From: an uncultured Ignatzschineria sp.
GTDB lineage: Bacteria; Pseudomonadota; Gammaproteobacteria; Cardiobacteriales; Wohlfahrtiimonadaceae
Direction: 5' to 3'
Assembly (NCBI GenBank): GCA_945639195.1
Contig: CALZEE010000008.1
Location: 52,390 to 116,389 of the forward strand
Length of the DNA: 64,000 nucleotides
The first letter of the stretch is position 1. Each line of letters starts with the position of its first letter. The notes below the pieces were generated by a model that saw nothing but the letters and a program-made list of their open reading frames with translations, was not told the origin of the DNA and searched no databases. A program made the translations under genes and the position numbers. Shown here in pieces: positions 1 to 9,061 of the stretch.

Positions 1-67
1 TAACTGCTCGATTATTGATGAGATCAATCAGCTTGATCCCGATACCACAGATAAAACCACCACCCAT
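1..67 (-). other. possible 5' end of a gene cut by the window edge
   Basis: The first 126 bases hold no complete gene. On the minus strand an open frame with an ATG at position 67 runs off the window edge, giving a glycine- and isoleucine-rich start (MGGGFICGIGIKLIDLIN). A GGAG lies about 15 bases upstream, which is too far to be convincing. It could be the beginning of a small membrane protein downstream of the sulfate transporter, or chance. Only the neighbouring sequence would decide. Confidence 0.2.
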
Positions 68-126
68 CTTTCGTAAGACCGCTCCGGCAATCGAAATACA
101 TACAATGCTTTTTAGGACGTCGAAGA

Positions 127-1920
127 TTAAAGAGCATCCGGCGAATGATCTTGCGTACTTTGACATACTTCACAAAGAGATTGCGCCAATACAACCGCAC
201 TTTCTCGATCCTCCGCCCAATAGAGATCCTCCCGTTTTTTGGGAGAAATCCCTGCTTTTCCTAACACGGCTTTGACATCATTATTGAGTCCCGATAGCAC
301 CACTTGAATACCTTTTTTATCAAGCCGCTCGAGCATTGATTTAAAGGCAATCAATCCGGTGAGATCGATCAACGGGACTTTATCGAGATAAATAATCATC
401 ACTTCGATCTCCCGATTTAAGTAGGGTAATCGATCTAATGATTCAATTGTTTTACGTGCAGGTCCAAAGAAAAAGGCCCCTTTAATCTCATAATGCAGAA
501 TTAAAGGCGCTGATTTTTGCAACATTTCATCATTCTCAAGCATCACTAAATCATCTTGAAGATCGCCCTCAAACTCATCACTCATCAAAAATTCTGATTG
601 CGTGAAATCTGCCATTCTCGCCATAAAGAGGAAGCTAGAGAGCACCATCCCCACAGCAACAGCCACCACCATATCAAAGACGACTGTCAAAATAAGACAC
701 GTAAAGAGCACCGCAAGGTCTGCTCTTGGAGACATTCTCACTGTCTCTTTAAAGTAAGGAAGATCTGCCATACTCCACGCCACCATTAAGAGCATCGCCC
801 CTAAGCTTGCCATGGGTAAATAGCCCAGTAATTTGGCAAAAAAGAGAAGCGTCAGCAAAACAAACAACGCATGAATCATACCCGCAACAGGGGTGTTTCC
901 ACCGGCGCGAATATTAGCTGCCGTTCTTGCTAATGCCGCGGTTGCCGCAAAACCGCCAAAACAAGGCGCAAGAATATTTCCCACACCCTGCCCGACGAGC
1001 TCCGCATTGGGATTATGCCGGGTATTTTGCATACCATCTGCCACAACCGAACATAAGAGCGATTCTATCGCGCCTAAAATCGCGATCACAAAGGCGCTCG
1101 GTAAGAGTTCTCGAATCAGCCCCAACGTGATAATGCTCTCCCCAGATTCATCAATCCACGGCAATTTAAACTCTGGCAGAAAGTGTGGAATCCCCTGATG
1201 AATCTCGCCTTGATACTCATAGCTAAAGACGGATTGAATCGTTCTAAATTCATATCCAAAATAGGCGAGTAACGCGCCCAATATCCCGCTTAATCCCAAG
1301 ATGATTAAATGTGGCGGCATTTTGCTAAAGAACTTAGGTAAAATCACTAATCCTAATAACGTAAAGATTCCCAAACCTAAATCCACCAGTGAAAACCGAG
1401 GAATCATCTCGGCGATACTAGCCATTCTCTCTATAAATCCATCCGCAGATACTGGATCGTTAATACCTAATAAGTCAGGAATTTGCGTCATCGCAATCAC
1501 AATCGCAATCCCCGTACTAAAGCCGGCAGTCACGGAATAGGGAACAAAATGGATCATTTTGCCAATCTTGAATATCCCCATTAATATCAGGATCACTCCC
1601 GCCATACTTGTCGCAAGAATAAGCCCTGTTAAACCATACTGGCTCGTGATGGGCTGTAAAATAACAATAAACGCCGCCGTAGGTCCGGAAATGTTAAACC
1701 GAGATCCACCACATAGCGCGATAAAAAATCCTGCAACAATTGAGGTATAGAGCCCATATTGCGGCGCAACCCCGGTATTAATCGCTAATGCCATAGAGAG
1801 CGGCACAGCAATCATACCGACAGTTAAGCCCCCCATCAGATCTTGGCGGAACTTATGCCGATTATATCCCTGCATCATCTGAATAAAGGGAATCTGCCAA
1901 AACCATGCGAAATGTTTCAT
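127..1920 (-). CDS. SulP family inorganic anion transporter with STAS domain
   Basis: Inner-membrane transporter of the SulP (SLC26) family, which moves sulfate, bicarbonate or dicarboxylates by symport or exchange. The 597-residue protein begins with the family's amphipathic entry to the first membrane segment, has a hydrophobic membrane domain to about residue 430, and ends with a cytoplasmic STAS domain whose core (IYLDKVPLIDLTG, followed by a Leu-Ser-Gly-Leu strand) lies near residues 510-560. Length is normal for bacterial members such as DauA/YchM. I place the start at the ATG at 1920, 6 bases after AGAGG, rather than the in-frame GTG at 1926. It stands alone on this strand with about 450 bases to the next gene. 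The substrate cannot be read from the sequence. Confidence 0.92.
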   Translation of the reverse strand: MKHFAWFWQIPFIQMMQGYNRHKFRQDLMGGLTVGMIAVPLSMALAINTGVAPQYGLYTSIVAGFFIALCGGSRFNISGPTAAFIVILQPITSQYGLTGLILATSMAGVILILMGIFKIGKMIHFVPYSVTAGFSTGIAIVIAMTQIPDLLGINDPVSADGFIERMASIAEMIPRFSLVDLGLGIFTLLGLVILPKFFSKMPPHLIILGLSGILGALLAYFGYEFRTIQSVFSYEYQGEIHQGIPHFLPEFKLPWIDESGESIITLGLIRELLPSAFVIAILGAIESLLCSVVADGMQNTRHNPNAELVGQGVGNILAPCFGGFAATAALARTAANIRAGGNTPVAGMIHALFVLLTLLFFAKLLGYLPMASLGAMLLMVAWSMADLPYFKETVRMSPRADLAVLFTCLILTVVFDMVVAVAVGMVLSSFLFMARMADFTQSEFLMSDEFEGDLQDDLVMLENDEMLQKSAPLILHYEIKGAFFFGPARKTIESLDRLPYLNREIEVMIIYLDKVPLIDLTGLIAFKSMLERLDKKGIQVVLSGLNNDVKAVLGKAGISPKKREDLYWAEDRESAVVLAQSLCEVCQSTQDHSPDAL

Positions 1921-2368
1921 GCTCACCTCTGATCGTTAAATGTTCTCCGCTGAAAATACAGTCAATATTCAGCTTTCATACGGATATTTACCACGGATAA
2001 TATTTTATATAATGCAATATGCTCTGGCATCACGTCTTATACAGCGAAAACTTGATGAGCCGTATTGAGTGTTTGAGGCGATTTAATCATCGCCTTCCTT
2101 CGTGATAATCAAGCTAGCGTATTCTAAAATGAATCAATATCGATATCGTTATCATCTCCGCCTTACGTGCCGAGATTATTGATAATCCCGCGATATAACC
2201 CCTTATAACTATGGCGAGTTTTTTGAAATAATTCAACAATTGCCCCTAAAGTAGGGTTCCTCACTGTAAAATAGCCTAAAAAAAAGACCACCTAAAGTCG
2301 TCTTTTCTTGTTCTTATTGGGCGCTTGTATCATCAATTACGATCGCCATAAATACAGCTAACAATCCT
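1921..2368. other. intergenic region upstream of the SulP gene
   Basis: About 450 bases without a convincing gene. It contains the promoter region of the SulP gene (which reads leftward) and, at its right end, the terminator of the peptidoglycan-binding protein gene. AT-rich stretches near 1985-2015 could hold the promoter. I see no known RNA or repeat here. Confidence 0.5.
2278..2306 (-). terminator. intrinsic terminator of the peptidoglycan-binding protein gene
   Basis: Read on the minus strand, AAAAGAC and GTCTTTT pair around a short loop and are followed by a run of T. It lies about 65 bases past the stop codon at 2369. Confidence 0.65.
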
Positions 2369-3343
2369 TTAACAAATCGGCGTAACGCCTAACATTTTAA
2401 GATCCTTGAGGGTGGCAATACCATCTGCACGCAGACCTGCCTCTTTTTGATAACGATAGAGCGCTTCTGCGGTGTAACCATTAAACGTCCCTTTATCAAT
2501 GATGTTTTCATCTAAGAATCCGTGCTGCATTAAAGCTTCCTGCAGTAACCGAACATTCATTCCTCGCGAGCCTTGCAGTAACCTTACACTATTTTCTCCC
2601 GCAGCAATCAGCTCTAAATGTCGAGCATGCGTTAAGAGATATTGGTAAGGCGTTGCGATCTCAAACGGTGAGGGCTGCGCAGATTGACCTGCTAAAATTC
2701 GGAATGTTTGGTAAAAACCTGTCGGCGCTGCCGGCGGTGTATGATCTCCCTCAATCACCTGACAACCCGCTGATGAGAAGCTAATCCCGCCAATTTGAGT
2801 CGTTGATTGAGCACTATGAATATGATCATTCACCACAGATAAGGTTGGCACCCCATTTTCTACAGAAAATCGATGAGACGGCGTATAAAAGCGCCAAGCA
2901 AATGCAGGCTGCTCTCTCGTTAAACGAAAAGCACCTTCTTCAAAAGGTCGCCCTTCTGGCTCATGCGCACCCACCTTATAATGATAGAGCCCACTACCTA
3001 AGCAGTTAGCAATCTTTTTCTCCGGCATTTCAATCTGCTTTTGTTGCCATGCCCGATGAGGGATCGTTGATGCGGGGAATAGGGCTATTTTATGTGTTTG
3101 ACGATTCCAAATTCCCAATAAGCATCCCAACTGCTCACCATCGAGTAATTGCTCAGCAATCACTGCGTCGGTCAACCATTGTCCATAATTCCCTTCAAGC
3201 AGTTTCCCGGCACGAATACCAAATAACAAATAATCTTGCGCTAAAGGATAAGCCATGTTTTCGGCAAGTCTTGCGAGCATTGCACCACTTAAAACAAAGG
3301 GTTCAAAAGAAGCGGGAGTATTGAGATGCGCCGTATCAATCAT
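2369..3343 (-). CDS. peptidoglycan-binding domain protein with L,D-transpeptidase-like motif
   Basis: A 324-residue protein of uncertain function. The C-terminal ~70 residues form a peptidoglycan-binding type 1 domain (SRGMNVRLLQEALMQHGFL, then GTFNGYTAEALYRYQKEAGL and DGIATLKDLKMLG). In the middle, a histidine in NDHIHSAQ is followed about 16 residues later by SFSSAGCQVIEG, which resembles the His-(14-17)-Ser-His-Gly-Cys active site of YkuD-type L,D-transpeptidases with the second histidine replaced by alanine. Known families with SAGCQV in place of SHGC exist as unclassified cell-wall proteins. There is no signal peptide, which is odd for a cell-wall enzyme. Monocistronic, with its own terminator. 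A cell-wall role is inference. Confidence 0.6.
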   Translation of the reverse strand: MIDTAHLNTPASFEPFVLSGAMLARLAENMAYPLAQDYLLFGIRAGKLLEGNYGQWLTDAVIAEQLLDGEQLGCLLGIWNRQTHKIALFPASTIPHRAWQQKQIEMPEKKIANCLGSGLYHYKVGAHEPEGRPFEEGAFRLTREQPAFAWRFYTPSHRFSVENGVPTLSVVNDHIHSAQSTTQIGGISFSSAGCQVIEGDHTPPAAPTGFYQTFRILAGQSAQPSPFEIATPYQYLLTHARHLELIAAGENSVRLLQGSRGMNVRLLQEALMQHGFLDENIIDKGTFNGYTAEALYRYQKEAGLRADGIATLKDLKMLGVTPIC

Positions 3344-3646
3344 AGAATTGGAAGTCTCTAAAGTAAGATGAAATCGAATCTGTACTTTATCATATTCAAC
3401 GTCAAACTACGATTTTGCCCCTTTGTGAATCCAGCCAGTTCAACATGATATTGCCCCCTTCTGAAGACGCTTTACACACTAAAACAGCCCATGGGACTGT
3501 AGAGAAAGGGACGAAAGGTAGTAGCCTTACCGCAATCTTTAGTAGAATAGCGCAGATAGATCGCCAATTAAGGCGTAAAATCTCAAGCGATCACGCGGGA
3601 TCACGCGGGATCTCCTCTTCCCTTCTAAACAGACTGAGAGTTTACG
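3344..3646. other. divergent intergenic region before ubiA
   Basis: About 300 bases between the divergent peptidoglycan-binding gene and ubiA; it should contain both promoters. An 11-base direct repeat (GATCACGCGGG twice, about 3590-3611) lies some 40 bases upstream of ubiA. Open frames here are short and lack ribosome sites. Confidence 0.4.
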
Positions 3647-4519
3647 ATGTTAAAAATCCAAAATATCCCCTACTACCTGCAACTCATGAGAGTGGAAAAA
3701 CCCATTGGGAGCTACCTGTTGATGTGGCCCACGTTATGGGGGATCTGGATTGCCAGTGAAGGGCTTCCTTCGGCTAAAGTGCTGATTATCTTTATGTTAG
3801 GGGTATTTGTCATGCGCTCTGCAGGCTGCGTGATTAATGATATCGCAGACCGTGATATTGATAAGTTTGTCGAAAGAACCAAAGATCGCCCCTTAACTGC
3901 CGGAAAAGTATCGCTCAAAGAAGCGCTGACACTACTTGGCGTATTGGTATTCATCGCCGCACTCTTAGCCCTTCCGCTATCACTCAATACCATATTATTA
4001 AGTATTCCCGCTCTCTTAATCGCCCTCTCTTATCCCTTTATGAAGCGTTTTCACTCCCTCCCGCAAGCCCATTTAGGCGTTGCTTTTGCCTTTGGTATTC
4101 CCATGGCATTTATGGAGATTCAAGGATCGCTCCCCCTCACCGCTTACTTGCTCTTCTTCACAAATATCTGCTGGACACTGATTTATGATACCGAGTATGC
4201 CATGAGTGATCGGGAAGATGACAAATCCATCAATATCAAATCATCGGCGCTCCTTTTTGAATCTTGGCTCGGCGATAAAGATTACTACATCATTATCGGC
4301 TTACAATGCATGATGACAATCTTACTGTTATCGATCATGAGCATCGAGCAATTAACCCCCTATTTTATGTTGGCTATTTTCTTTGTCATCGGCTTGTTTT
4401 ATTATCAGATTACACTCATTAAAAATCACGATAGAATGAAGTGTTTCCATGCCTTCCTGCACAATAACTGGGTGGGACTGGTACTCTTTATCGGACTCTT
4501 CTTAAACTACCTTCCGTAG
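3647..4519 (+). CDS. ubiA: 4-hydroxybenzoate polyprenyltransferase
   Basis: Integral membrane prenyltransferase that attaches the polyprenyl tail to 4-hydroxybenzoate in ubiquinone synthesis. The 290-residue protein shows both aspartate-rich magnesium/diphosphate motifs of the UbiA family: NDIADRDIDKFVERTKDRPL starting at residue 64, and YDTEYAMSDREDD followed by IKSSAL near residue 180. Length is that of the Escherichia coli enzyme. No ubiC (chorismate lyase) is adjacent here, unlike in E. coli. The start at 3647 gives a protein beginning close to the family's first helix; a weak GAGAG lies upstream. The next gene begins 37 bases after the stop and may be cotranscribed. Confidence 0.95.
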   Translation: MLKIQNIPYYLQLMRVEKPIGSYLLMWPTLWGIWIASEGLPSAKVLIIFMLGVFVMRSAGCVINDIADRDIDKFVERTKDRPLTAGKVSLKEALTLLGVLVFIAALLALPLSLNTILLSIPALLIALSYPFMKRFHSLPQAHLGVAFAFGIPMAFMEIQGSLPLTAYLLFFTNICWTLIYDTEYAMSDREDDKSINIKSSALLFESWLGDKDYYIIIGLQCMMTILLLSIMSIEQLTPYFMLAIFFVIGLFYYQITLIKNHDRMKCFHAFLHNNWVGLVLFIGLFLNYLP

Positions 4520-4556
4520 TTTAAGGGAGCTCAAACAACGCTTCTAGGAGGCTTCT

Positions 4557-5132
4557 ATGGGAAATCGTTTATCGAAAATTGTGACAAAAACAGGGGATAG
4601 CGGGACAACCGGTATTGCCGGCAATGTTCGCCTTGCAAAGTATCATCCGCGGATTGAAACGATTGGGTTAATTGATGAACTCAACTCACTCATTGGTATT
4701 GGCTTAGCAGAGCTTAATCTCCGCGCAAGCCTCGAATCACTCTCAGATATTGCACATGAGTGGGCGCTGATTCAACATGAGCTCTTCAACCTTGGCGGCG
4801 AGCTCTCTATGCCAGGAACAGAATTAATTACGGCAAGCGCTGTTGAAACATTGGAAGAGTGGCTGACAGAATATAATGAGGCGTTAGAACCGCTCAAAGA
4901 ATTTATCTTACCCGGCGGTTCTCCTTTAGTGGCAAAAACACACTATATTCGTGCGATTAGCCGTAAAGTAGAACGCTCATTATGGGCGCTCAATAGCCAA
5001 AGTGATAATGCGGTGAATCCCAACTCACTCAAATATCTCAATCGCCTCTCGGATTATTTCTTCGTCATGGCCAGAACGATTGCGAAAAGAACCAATAGCC
5101 CTGAAGTATTCTGGAATCATCAGAAAAAATGA
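4557..5132 (+). CDS. PduO-type cob(I)alamin adenosyltransferase
   Basis: Transfers the adenosyl group of ATP to cob(I)alamin to make coenzyme B12. The 191-residue protein carries the PduO/MMAB signature: an N-terminal TKTGDSGTTG ATP-binding loop, the ETIGLIDELNSLIG helix, LPGGSPLVAKTHYIRAISRKVER near residues 120-145, and NRLSDYFFVMAR near the end. A strong AGGAGG precedes the ATG. Its stop overlaps the start of the next gene (ATGA), so the two are translationally coupled. The window also encodes B12-dependent MetH, although MetH uses methylcobalamin rather than the adenosyl form. Confidence 0.93.
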   Translation: MGNRLSKIVTKTGDSGTTGIAGNVRLAKYHPRIETIGLIDELNSLIGIGLAELNLRASLESLSDIAHEWALIQHELFNLGGELSMPGTELITASAVETLEEWLTEYNEALEPLKEFILPGGSPLVAKTHYIRAISRKVERSLWALNSQSDNAVNPNSLKYLNRLSDYFFVMARTIAKRTNSPEVFWNHQKK

Positions 5133-5902
5133 ACCAAGCACGCTTTATTCTTCTCGAAATAGATACGGCAGCAATTGCGTGGGCTCGTGCGCATTATCCG
5201 CAATTTTGGCAGGAACATTTAGGCAATAAAAAACGCACTAGCTATCTACTTAGCCGTGCGCTTTTGCTTCATACGCTCAAGACGTATTATGGAATCTCTG
5301 TTTTACCAGAGATGATCTATAACCAACATCAAAAACCATTCTTTAAGGATCTACCGATCTCTTTTAATCTCACCCACTCTGACACCTTTATCGGACTGCT
5401 AATTGCGCCCGGTAATATCTCATTAGGGATTGATATTGAATCGATAAAAACACGCAGAAATTTTTCTGGCTTACTCAAAAGAACATTTAAGCCGGCAGAA
5501 ATTAAGTGGATATTGAGGCAGGAAACCCTACCTCAACAAGGAGATGATCTCCTTTCATTACACCCCTGCGCAATGATCCGCTTCTTTTTGTTGTGGTCAG
5601 CTAAAGAAGCTTATTTAAAGGCAGATGGTCGCGGCTTACAAGGCTTAGATTCCCTAGATCTTTACCCGCAAGAACAGGTGGTCTGTGGGGAATTATCTGA
5701 AGGCTCTTTACGTATCGCTACGCTTGCTCATCACCTAAACCCAGACCACAGTTCTCTCGCTCTCTATTTACCCAATCGCTTCTTTAACTTATTCACTATA
5801 GCGTCGCTGACGATCAAAAATGTCGATCACTTTTTCTATAGCAATTTATCAATTTCGTGGTCACTCTCTTTGCAAGATAAGATGATCAATCAACAAGATT
5901 GA
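5129..5902 (+). CDS. Sfp-type 4'-phosphopantetheinyl transferase
   Basis: Activates carrier proteins by moving the 4'-phosphopantetheine arm from coenzyme A to a serine. The 257-residue protein has the expected motifs: FNLTHSDTFIGLLIAPG, the magnesium-binding GIDIES near residue 110, and FFLLWSAKEAYLKADGRGLQGL near residues 150-175. This is the large Sfp/AcpT class, not the small AcpS. It overlaps the adenosyltransferase gene by four bases. No non-ribosomal or polyketide synthase is visible in this window, so the target may be fatty-acid acyl carrier protein or a distant pathway. Confidence 0.88.
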   Translation: MNQARFILLEIDTAAIAWARAHYPQFWQEHLGNKKRTSYLLSRALLLHTLKTYYGISVLPEMIYNQHQKPFFKDLPISFNLTHSDTFIGLLIAPGNISLGIDIESIKTRRNFSGLLKRTFKPAEIKWILRQETLPQQGDDLLSLHPCAMIRFFLLWSAKEAYLKADGRGLQGLDSLDLYPQEQVVCGELSEGSLRIATLAHHLNPDHSSLALYLPNRFFNLFTIASLTIKNVDHFFYSNLSISWSLSLQDKMINQQD

Positions 5903-5975
5903 TTTAAATATTCTCTTACGTTACAAAAAAAGTCCCAGATAATCTCTTTAAAATGATCTTTCAATTATCTTGAAA

Positions 5976-6302
5976 TTAATCTTCTGCTAATAAAAAGTCT
6001 TCTTTCTTTGCGCCTGCTTCTACTTTTTCTTTCATCCATAAAGGCATTTTTCCACGACCACTCCAAAGTTGCTCGGCGTTGTCAGGATTACCATATTTCA
6101 TTGGTATTTTACGACCTTTACGACCCACTTTATCTTTAAAAACATCGTGGAAAGAAAATCCTGAGTGATCCAAAAGTTTCTCAATTTCTTTACGAATTTG
6201 ATCTGCTTCAGCCGCACGACGGCTCTCAATCTCTTGGCTTAATTCAGTAATTAACGTTTCCATCTTGTCGATACTTAGCCCATTTAAATTTAACTCTTTC
6301 AT
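5976..6302 (-). CDS. H-NS family nucleoid-associated protein
   Basis: Small DNA-binding protein that coats and silences AT-rich DNA. The 108-residue sequence has an N-terminal helical oligomerisation part (about 1-50) and a C-terminal AT-hook-like domain with the family core YGNPDNAEQLWSGRGKMP near residues 78-95. It belongs to the short H-NS-like proteins rather than the enterobacterial H-NS length class. I place the start at the ATG at 6302, preceded by GGAGAT; an in-frame TTG sits directly before it. A perfect 12-base inverted repeat lies 53-80 bases upstream. Confidence 0.88.
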   Translation of the reverse strand: MKELNLNGLSIDKMETLITELSQEIESRRAAEADQIRKEIEKLLDHSGFSFHDVFKDKVGRKGRKIPMKYGNPDNAEQLWSGRGKMPLWMKEKVEAGAKKEDFLLAED

Positions 6303-6354
6303 CAATTATCTATCTCCATTCAATAATATTGATTTTAAAATACTTCCCTACTTA

Positions 6355-6382
6355 GTTTAACCTCAAACTCTTGAGGTTAAAC
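6355..6382. repeat. perfect 12-bp inverted repeat between rlmKL and the H-NS-like gene
   Basis: GTTTAACCTCAA and its exact complement surround a four-base loop. It lies between the stop of rlmKL (6416) and the start of the H-NS-like gene, both on the minus strand. No T run follows on either strand, so it is not a typical terminator; it could stop rlmKL transcripts or be an operator of the H-NS-like gene. Confidence 0.6.
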
Positions 6383-6415
6383 CATTATATAAATAATATT
6401 AATTATATTAAATAA

Positions 6416-8608
6416 TTATTTGTGCTTAATTGAAAAACACTGTCTGATTTTGGGATTTCGTTTGAAATCTTCAGGAAGTGTTTTACTCGAAATATTGATT
6501 ATTTCAAACATTTCAATCAGCTCAGGATCCATTTTGAATCCTCTCAAATTCGTTGAAAACAGTAACTCTCCACCATTCGCTAAAAGTTTCATTGCGTCGG
6601 TAATGAGTTCAAAGTGATCTCGCTGAATATCAAGGACGCCTTCCATTTTCTTTGAGTTAGAAAATGTTGGTGGATCCATAAAAATAAGATCAAACTTATC
6701 CTCATTTCTTCTTAAAAGTGGTTTTTCTCGCATATGATCAACACGAATCTTTAACCACTCCATGACGTCAGCCTGAATCAATTCATGCCCACCGAAATGT
6801 CCATTTAACGCAAGATTCTTATCAGCCCAGCTTAGATAGGTCCGTGAAAGATCCACAGATAATGTTTCACTTGCACCGCCATTCGCCGCGTGTACAGTTG
6901 CACTTGCGGTATAACAGAAAAGATTCAAGAAGCGTTTACGTTTTGCATCTTTACCAATTCTTAAACGCACATCTCTATGGTCTAGGAATAATCCGGTATC
7001 TAAATAGTCAGTAAGATTTACAAGAAGCTTGGCATTACCCTCTTTAATCTCAAAAAGATGCCCATCTTCATCTGAATGACGCTCATATTGTGTTTTCCCA
7101 CGTTGGCGTGAACGCTGTTTAACATGAATATCCGCTAGAGAGATATCATCAAAAACATGCGGGACAATATGCACAACTTTATTAAAGCGCGTCTCTGCAA
7201 CTGTTTTACTGATCTCTGAAGGTGCCGCGTACTCATAAATCACAATTTGATCTTTATAGAGATCAATCGCGACATTGAACTCAGGCAAATCAGCGTCATA
7301 AACACGATACGCTTCAACACCTTCTCTTGCTGCCCATTTTGCAAGATGCTTCTTATTTTTAAGGAGTCGATTCATAAATGCTTCACCCCCTTCCGTTAAG
7401 AGATCATCAAGCGCCATGCGCTGCTCATTCTTGTTCGCTTTATCACGATCCACAAAGTTTGTAGGATCAATCTCAAATTGTAGATAGACACAATCAAGCG
7501 GACCGTTCCAGAATTTATTAATCTTCTTCGCACGGATTCCCATCACACGCCCAAGTTCTGGCGAGGAAGTGATAACGCCGGCATTAAAGCCTTCATAATC
7601 TCGGAGGAAATCTCCCAGATCCATGTACGTATTAACTAAATGTTCTTTTTCGCCTAAACGCTCACCATAAGGAGGGTTACAAGCAATAAGACCTGTTGTA
7701 AGAGAGAGATCACGCTCATAATCTTGGAAACTCATGTGCTTAAAGACCATGTTTTTTAAAACGCGTGCTCTATCAGCGTTCGCCTTGGTAATCCCAATCA
7801 TCATCGAGCTGCGCTCAACACCGACTAAAGTTCCCTCGTAACGCGCTTCGCCTTCAACGGCTCTCTGTTTCGCCGCTTGGTAACATTCGTCCCATTCAGC
7901 CTTTTTAAAATGTCTCCAGCGCATAAAGCCAAAGTCATTACGATAAATACCCGGGGCAATATCACGCGCCATTAATGCCGCTTCGATCAAGATCGTGCCG
8001 GCACCACAAAGCGGATCAATAAAGTTCTCGTTATTTGCCGCTTTCTCTGGCCAATTAGAACGATAAAGTAATGCCGCCGCAAGGTTCTCCTTAATCGGTG
8101 CTGCCCCTTGCTCTGTTCTAAATCCACGCTTGTGAAGTGGGTCACCACTCATATCTAGATAGAGCGTATAACGATCTTCTGAAATATGGAGGTAAAAACG
8201 TAAATCGGGATCATCAACATCCACATTCGGACGAGTTCCCATTAAATCTGTAAAGTAATCAACAATCGCATCTTTAACGCGAAGTGCAGCAAAGTGTGTA
8301 TGAATATTGCCGGCGCGACGAATGGTTACTTTTGTGGAAAAAGTATCTGTTTCACGCATATGCGAAGACCAAGGAAACAACGTCAACTCTTTATGTAGCT
8401 GATCTAAAGAGGTAAATTTACCCTCTTTTAATTCCAATAGTACGCGCGAGCCACAGCGAACCCAAAGGCATGCATTGTAAGCATCTTTGAATTCTCCGGT
8501 AAATGTAACACCTGTACCACTCTCCGTGGCATCGACCCCTATCGCAAGAAGCTCATTTCTAACATAAGGTGCAAGACCTTGGGCACAGGTAACATAAAAT
8601 TTTGACAT
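6416..8608 (-). CDS. rlmKL: bifunctional 23S rRNA methyltransferase RlmKL
   Basis: One protein with two methyltransferase halves that modify 23S rRNA: the N-terminal half (RlmL) makes m2G2445 and the C-terminal half (RlmK) makes m7G2069 (E. coli numbering). The 730-residue length fits the fused gammaproteobacterial form. The N-terminal THUMP region is followed by a SAM-binding fold (DPLCGAGTILIEAA, then the N2-guanine motif CNPPYGERLG near residue 310). The C-terminal half has its own SAM motif (NLFCYTASATVHAANGGA) and the DPPTFSNSKKM motif near residue 655. A GAGAGA lies upstream of the ATG. It precedes the H-NS-like gene on the same strand. Confidence 0.95.
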   Translation of the reverse strand: MSKFYVTCAQGLAPYVRNELLAIGVDATESGTGVTFTGEFKDAYNACLWVRCGSRVLLELKEGKFTSLDQLHKELTLFPWSSHMRETDTFSTKVTIRRAGNIHTHFAALRVKDAIVDYFTDLMGTRPNVDVDDPDLRFYLHISEDRYTLYLDMSGDPLHKRGFRTEQGAAPIKENLAAALLYRSNWPEKAANNENFIDPLCGAGTILIEAALMARDIAPGIYRNDFGFMRWRHFKKAEWDECYQAAKQRAVEGEARYEGTLVGVERSSMMIGITKANADRARVLKNMVFKHMSFQDYERDLSLTTGLIACNPPYGERLGEKEHLVNTYMDLGDFLRDYEGFNAGVITSSPELGRVMGIRAKKINKFWNGPLDCVYLQFEIDPTNFVDRDKANKNEQRMALDDLLTEGGEAFMNRLLKNKKHLAKWAAREGVEAYRVYDADLPEFNVAIDLYKDQIVIYEYAAPSEISKTVAETRFNKVVHIVPHVFDDISLADIHVKQRSRQRGKTQYERHSDEDGHLFEIKEGNAKLLVNLTDYLDTGLFLDHRDVRLRIGKDAKRKRFLNLFCYTASATVHAANGGASETLSVDLSRTYLSWADKNLALNGHFGGHELIQADVMEWLKIRVDHMREKPLLRRNEDKFDLIFMDPPTFSNSKKMEGVLDIQRDHFELITDAMKLLANGGELLFSTNLRGFKMDPELIEMFEIINISSKTLPEDFKRNPKIRQCFSIKHK

Positions 8609-9061
8609 AGAATCTCTCTAATGAATTGGTAACTACAAATTTAACTTTTTGCCATTCCAAATGATTATTTCGTCATCTCACAACATAAAACTGTCTGATT
8701 TTTTTTGTTAAGTGCTGAAGTATACTAGAAAGCATATGTATATAACATATATTAACAAAAGAAATCCAATTTATAGCGATATATTTAATGAAATCAAGTA
8801 AATAAAAAATGTAAATGTTTTAAATATAAGGAATATATAAGAAAAATATCCTGCATTATCACACAGATCGCGATCGACTAAACGAGTATCATTCAAAAGA
8901 ACTTTAACACTTGAAGTCTGAGGGATTATCTGCCTATATTAGGAGAACTACATTTAATTCATCTAGAATATTAAAATAACCCTCTAAAATAGAGGTATCT
9001 TCTAGTTCTGACAAGCATTTTTATGAAAATATAATAATTAACACAACAAAGGATAGACACT
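8609..9061. other. AT-rich divergent intergenic region
   Basis: About 450 very AT-rich bases between divergent rlmKL and the CoA-transferase gene. Apart from the CoA-transferase promoter at its right end I see no gene, known RNA or long repeat. Confidence 0.5.
9008..9035 (+). promoter_or_regulatory. likely sigma-70 promoter of the CoA-transferase gene
   Basis: CTGACA, 16 bases, then a perfect TATAAT, ending 26 bases before the start codon at 9062. An AAAGGA ribosome site follows. Confidence 0.55.

Noticed and set aside
3415..3759. 114-codon frame overlapping the start of ubiA
   Set aside because: Runs into ubiA in another frame, has no ribosome site and no recognisable sequence.
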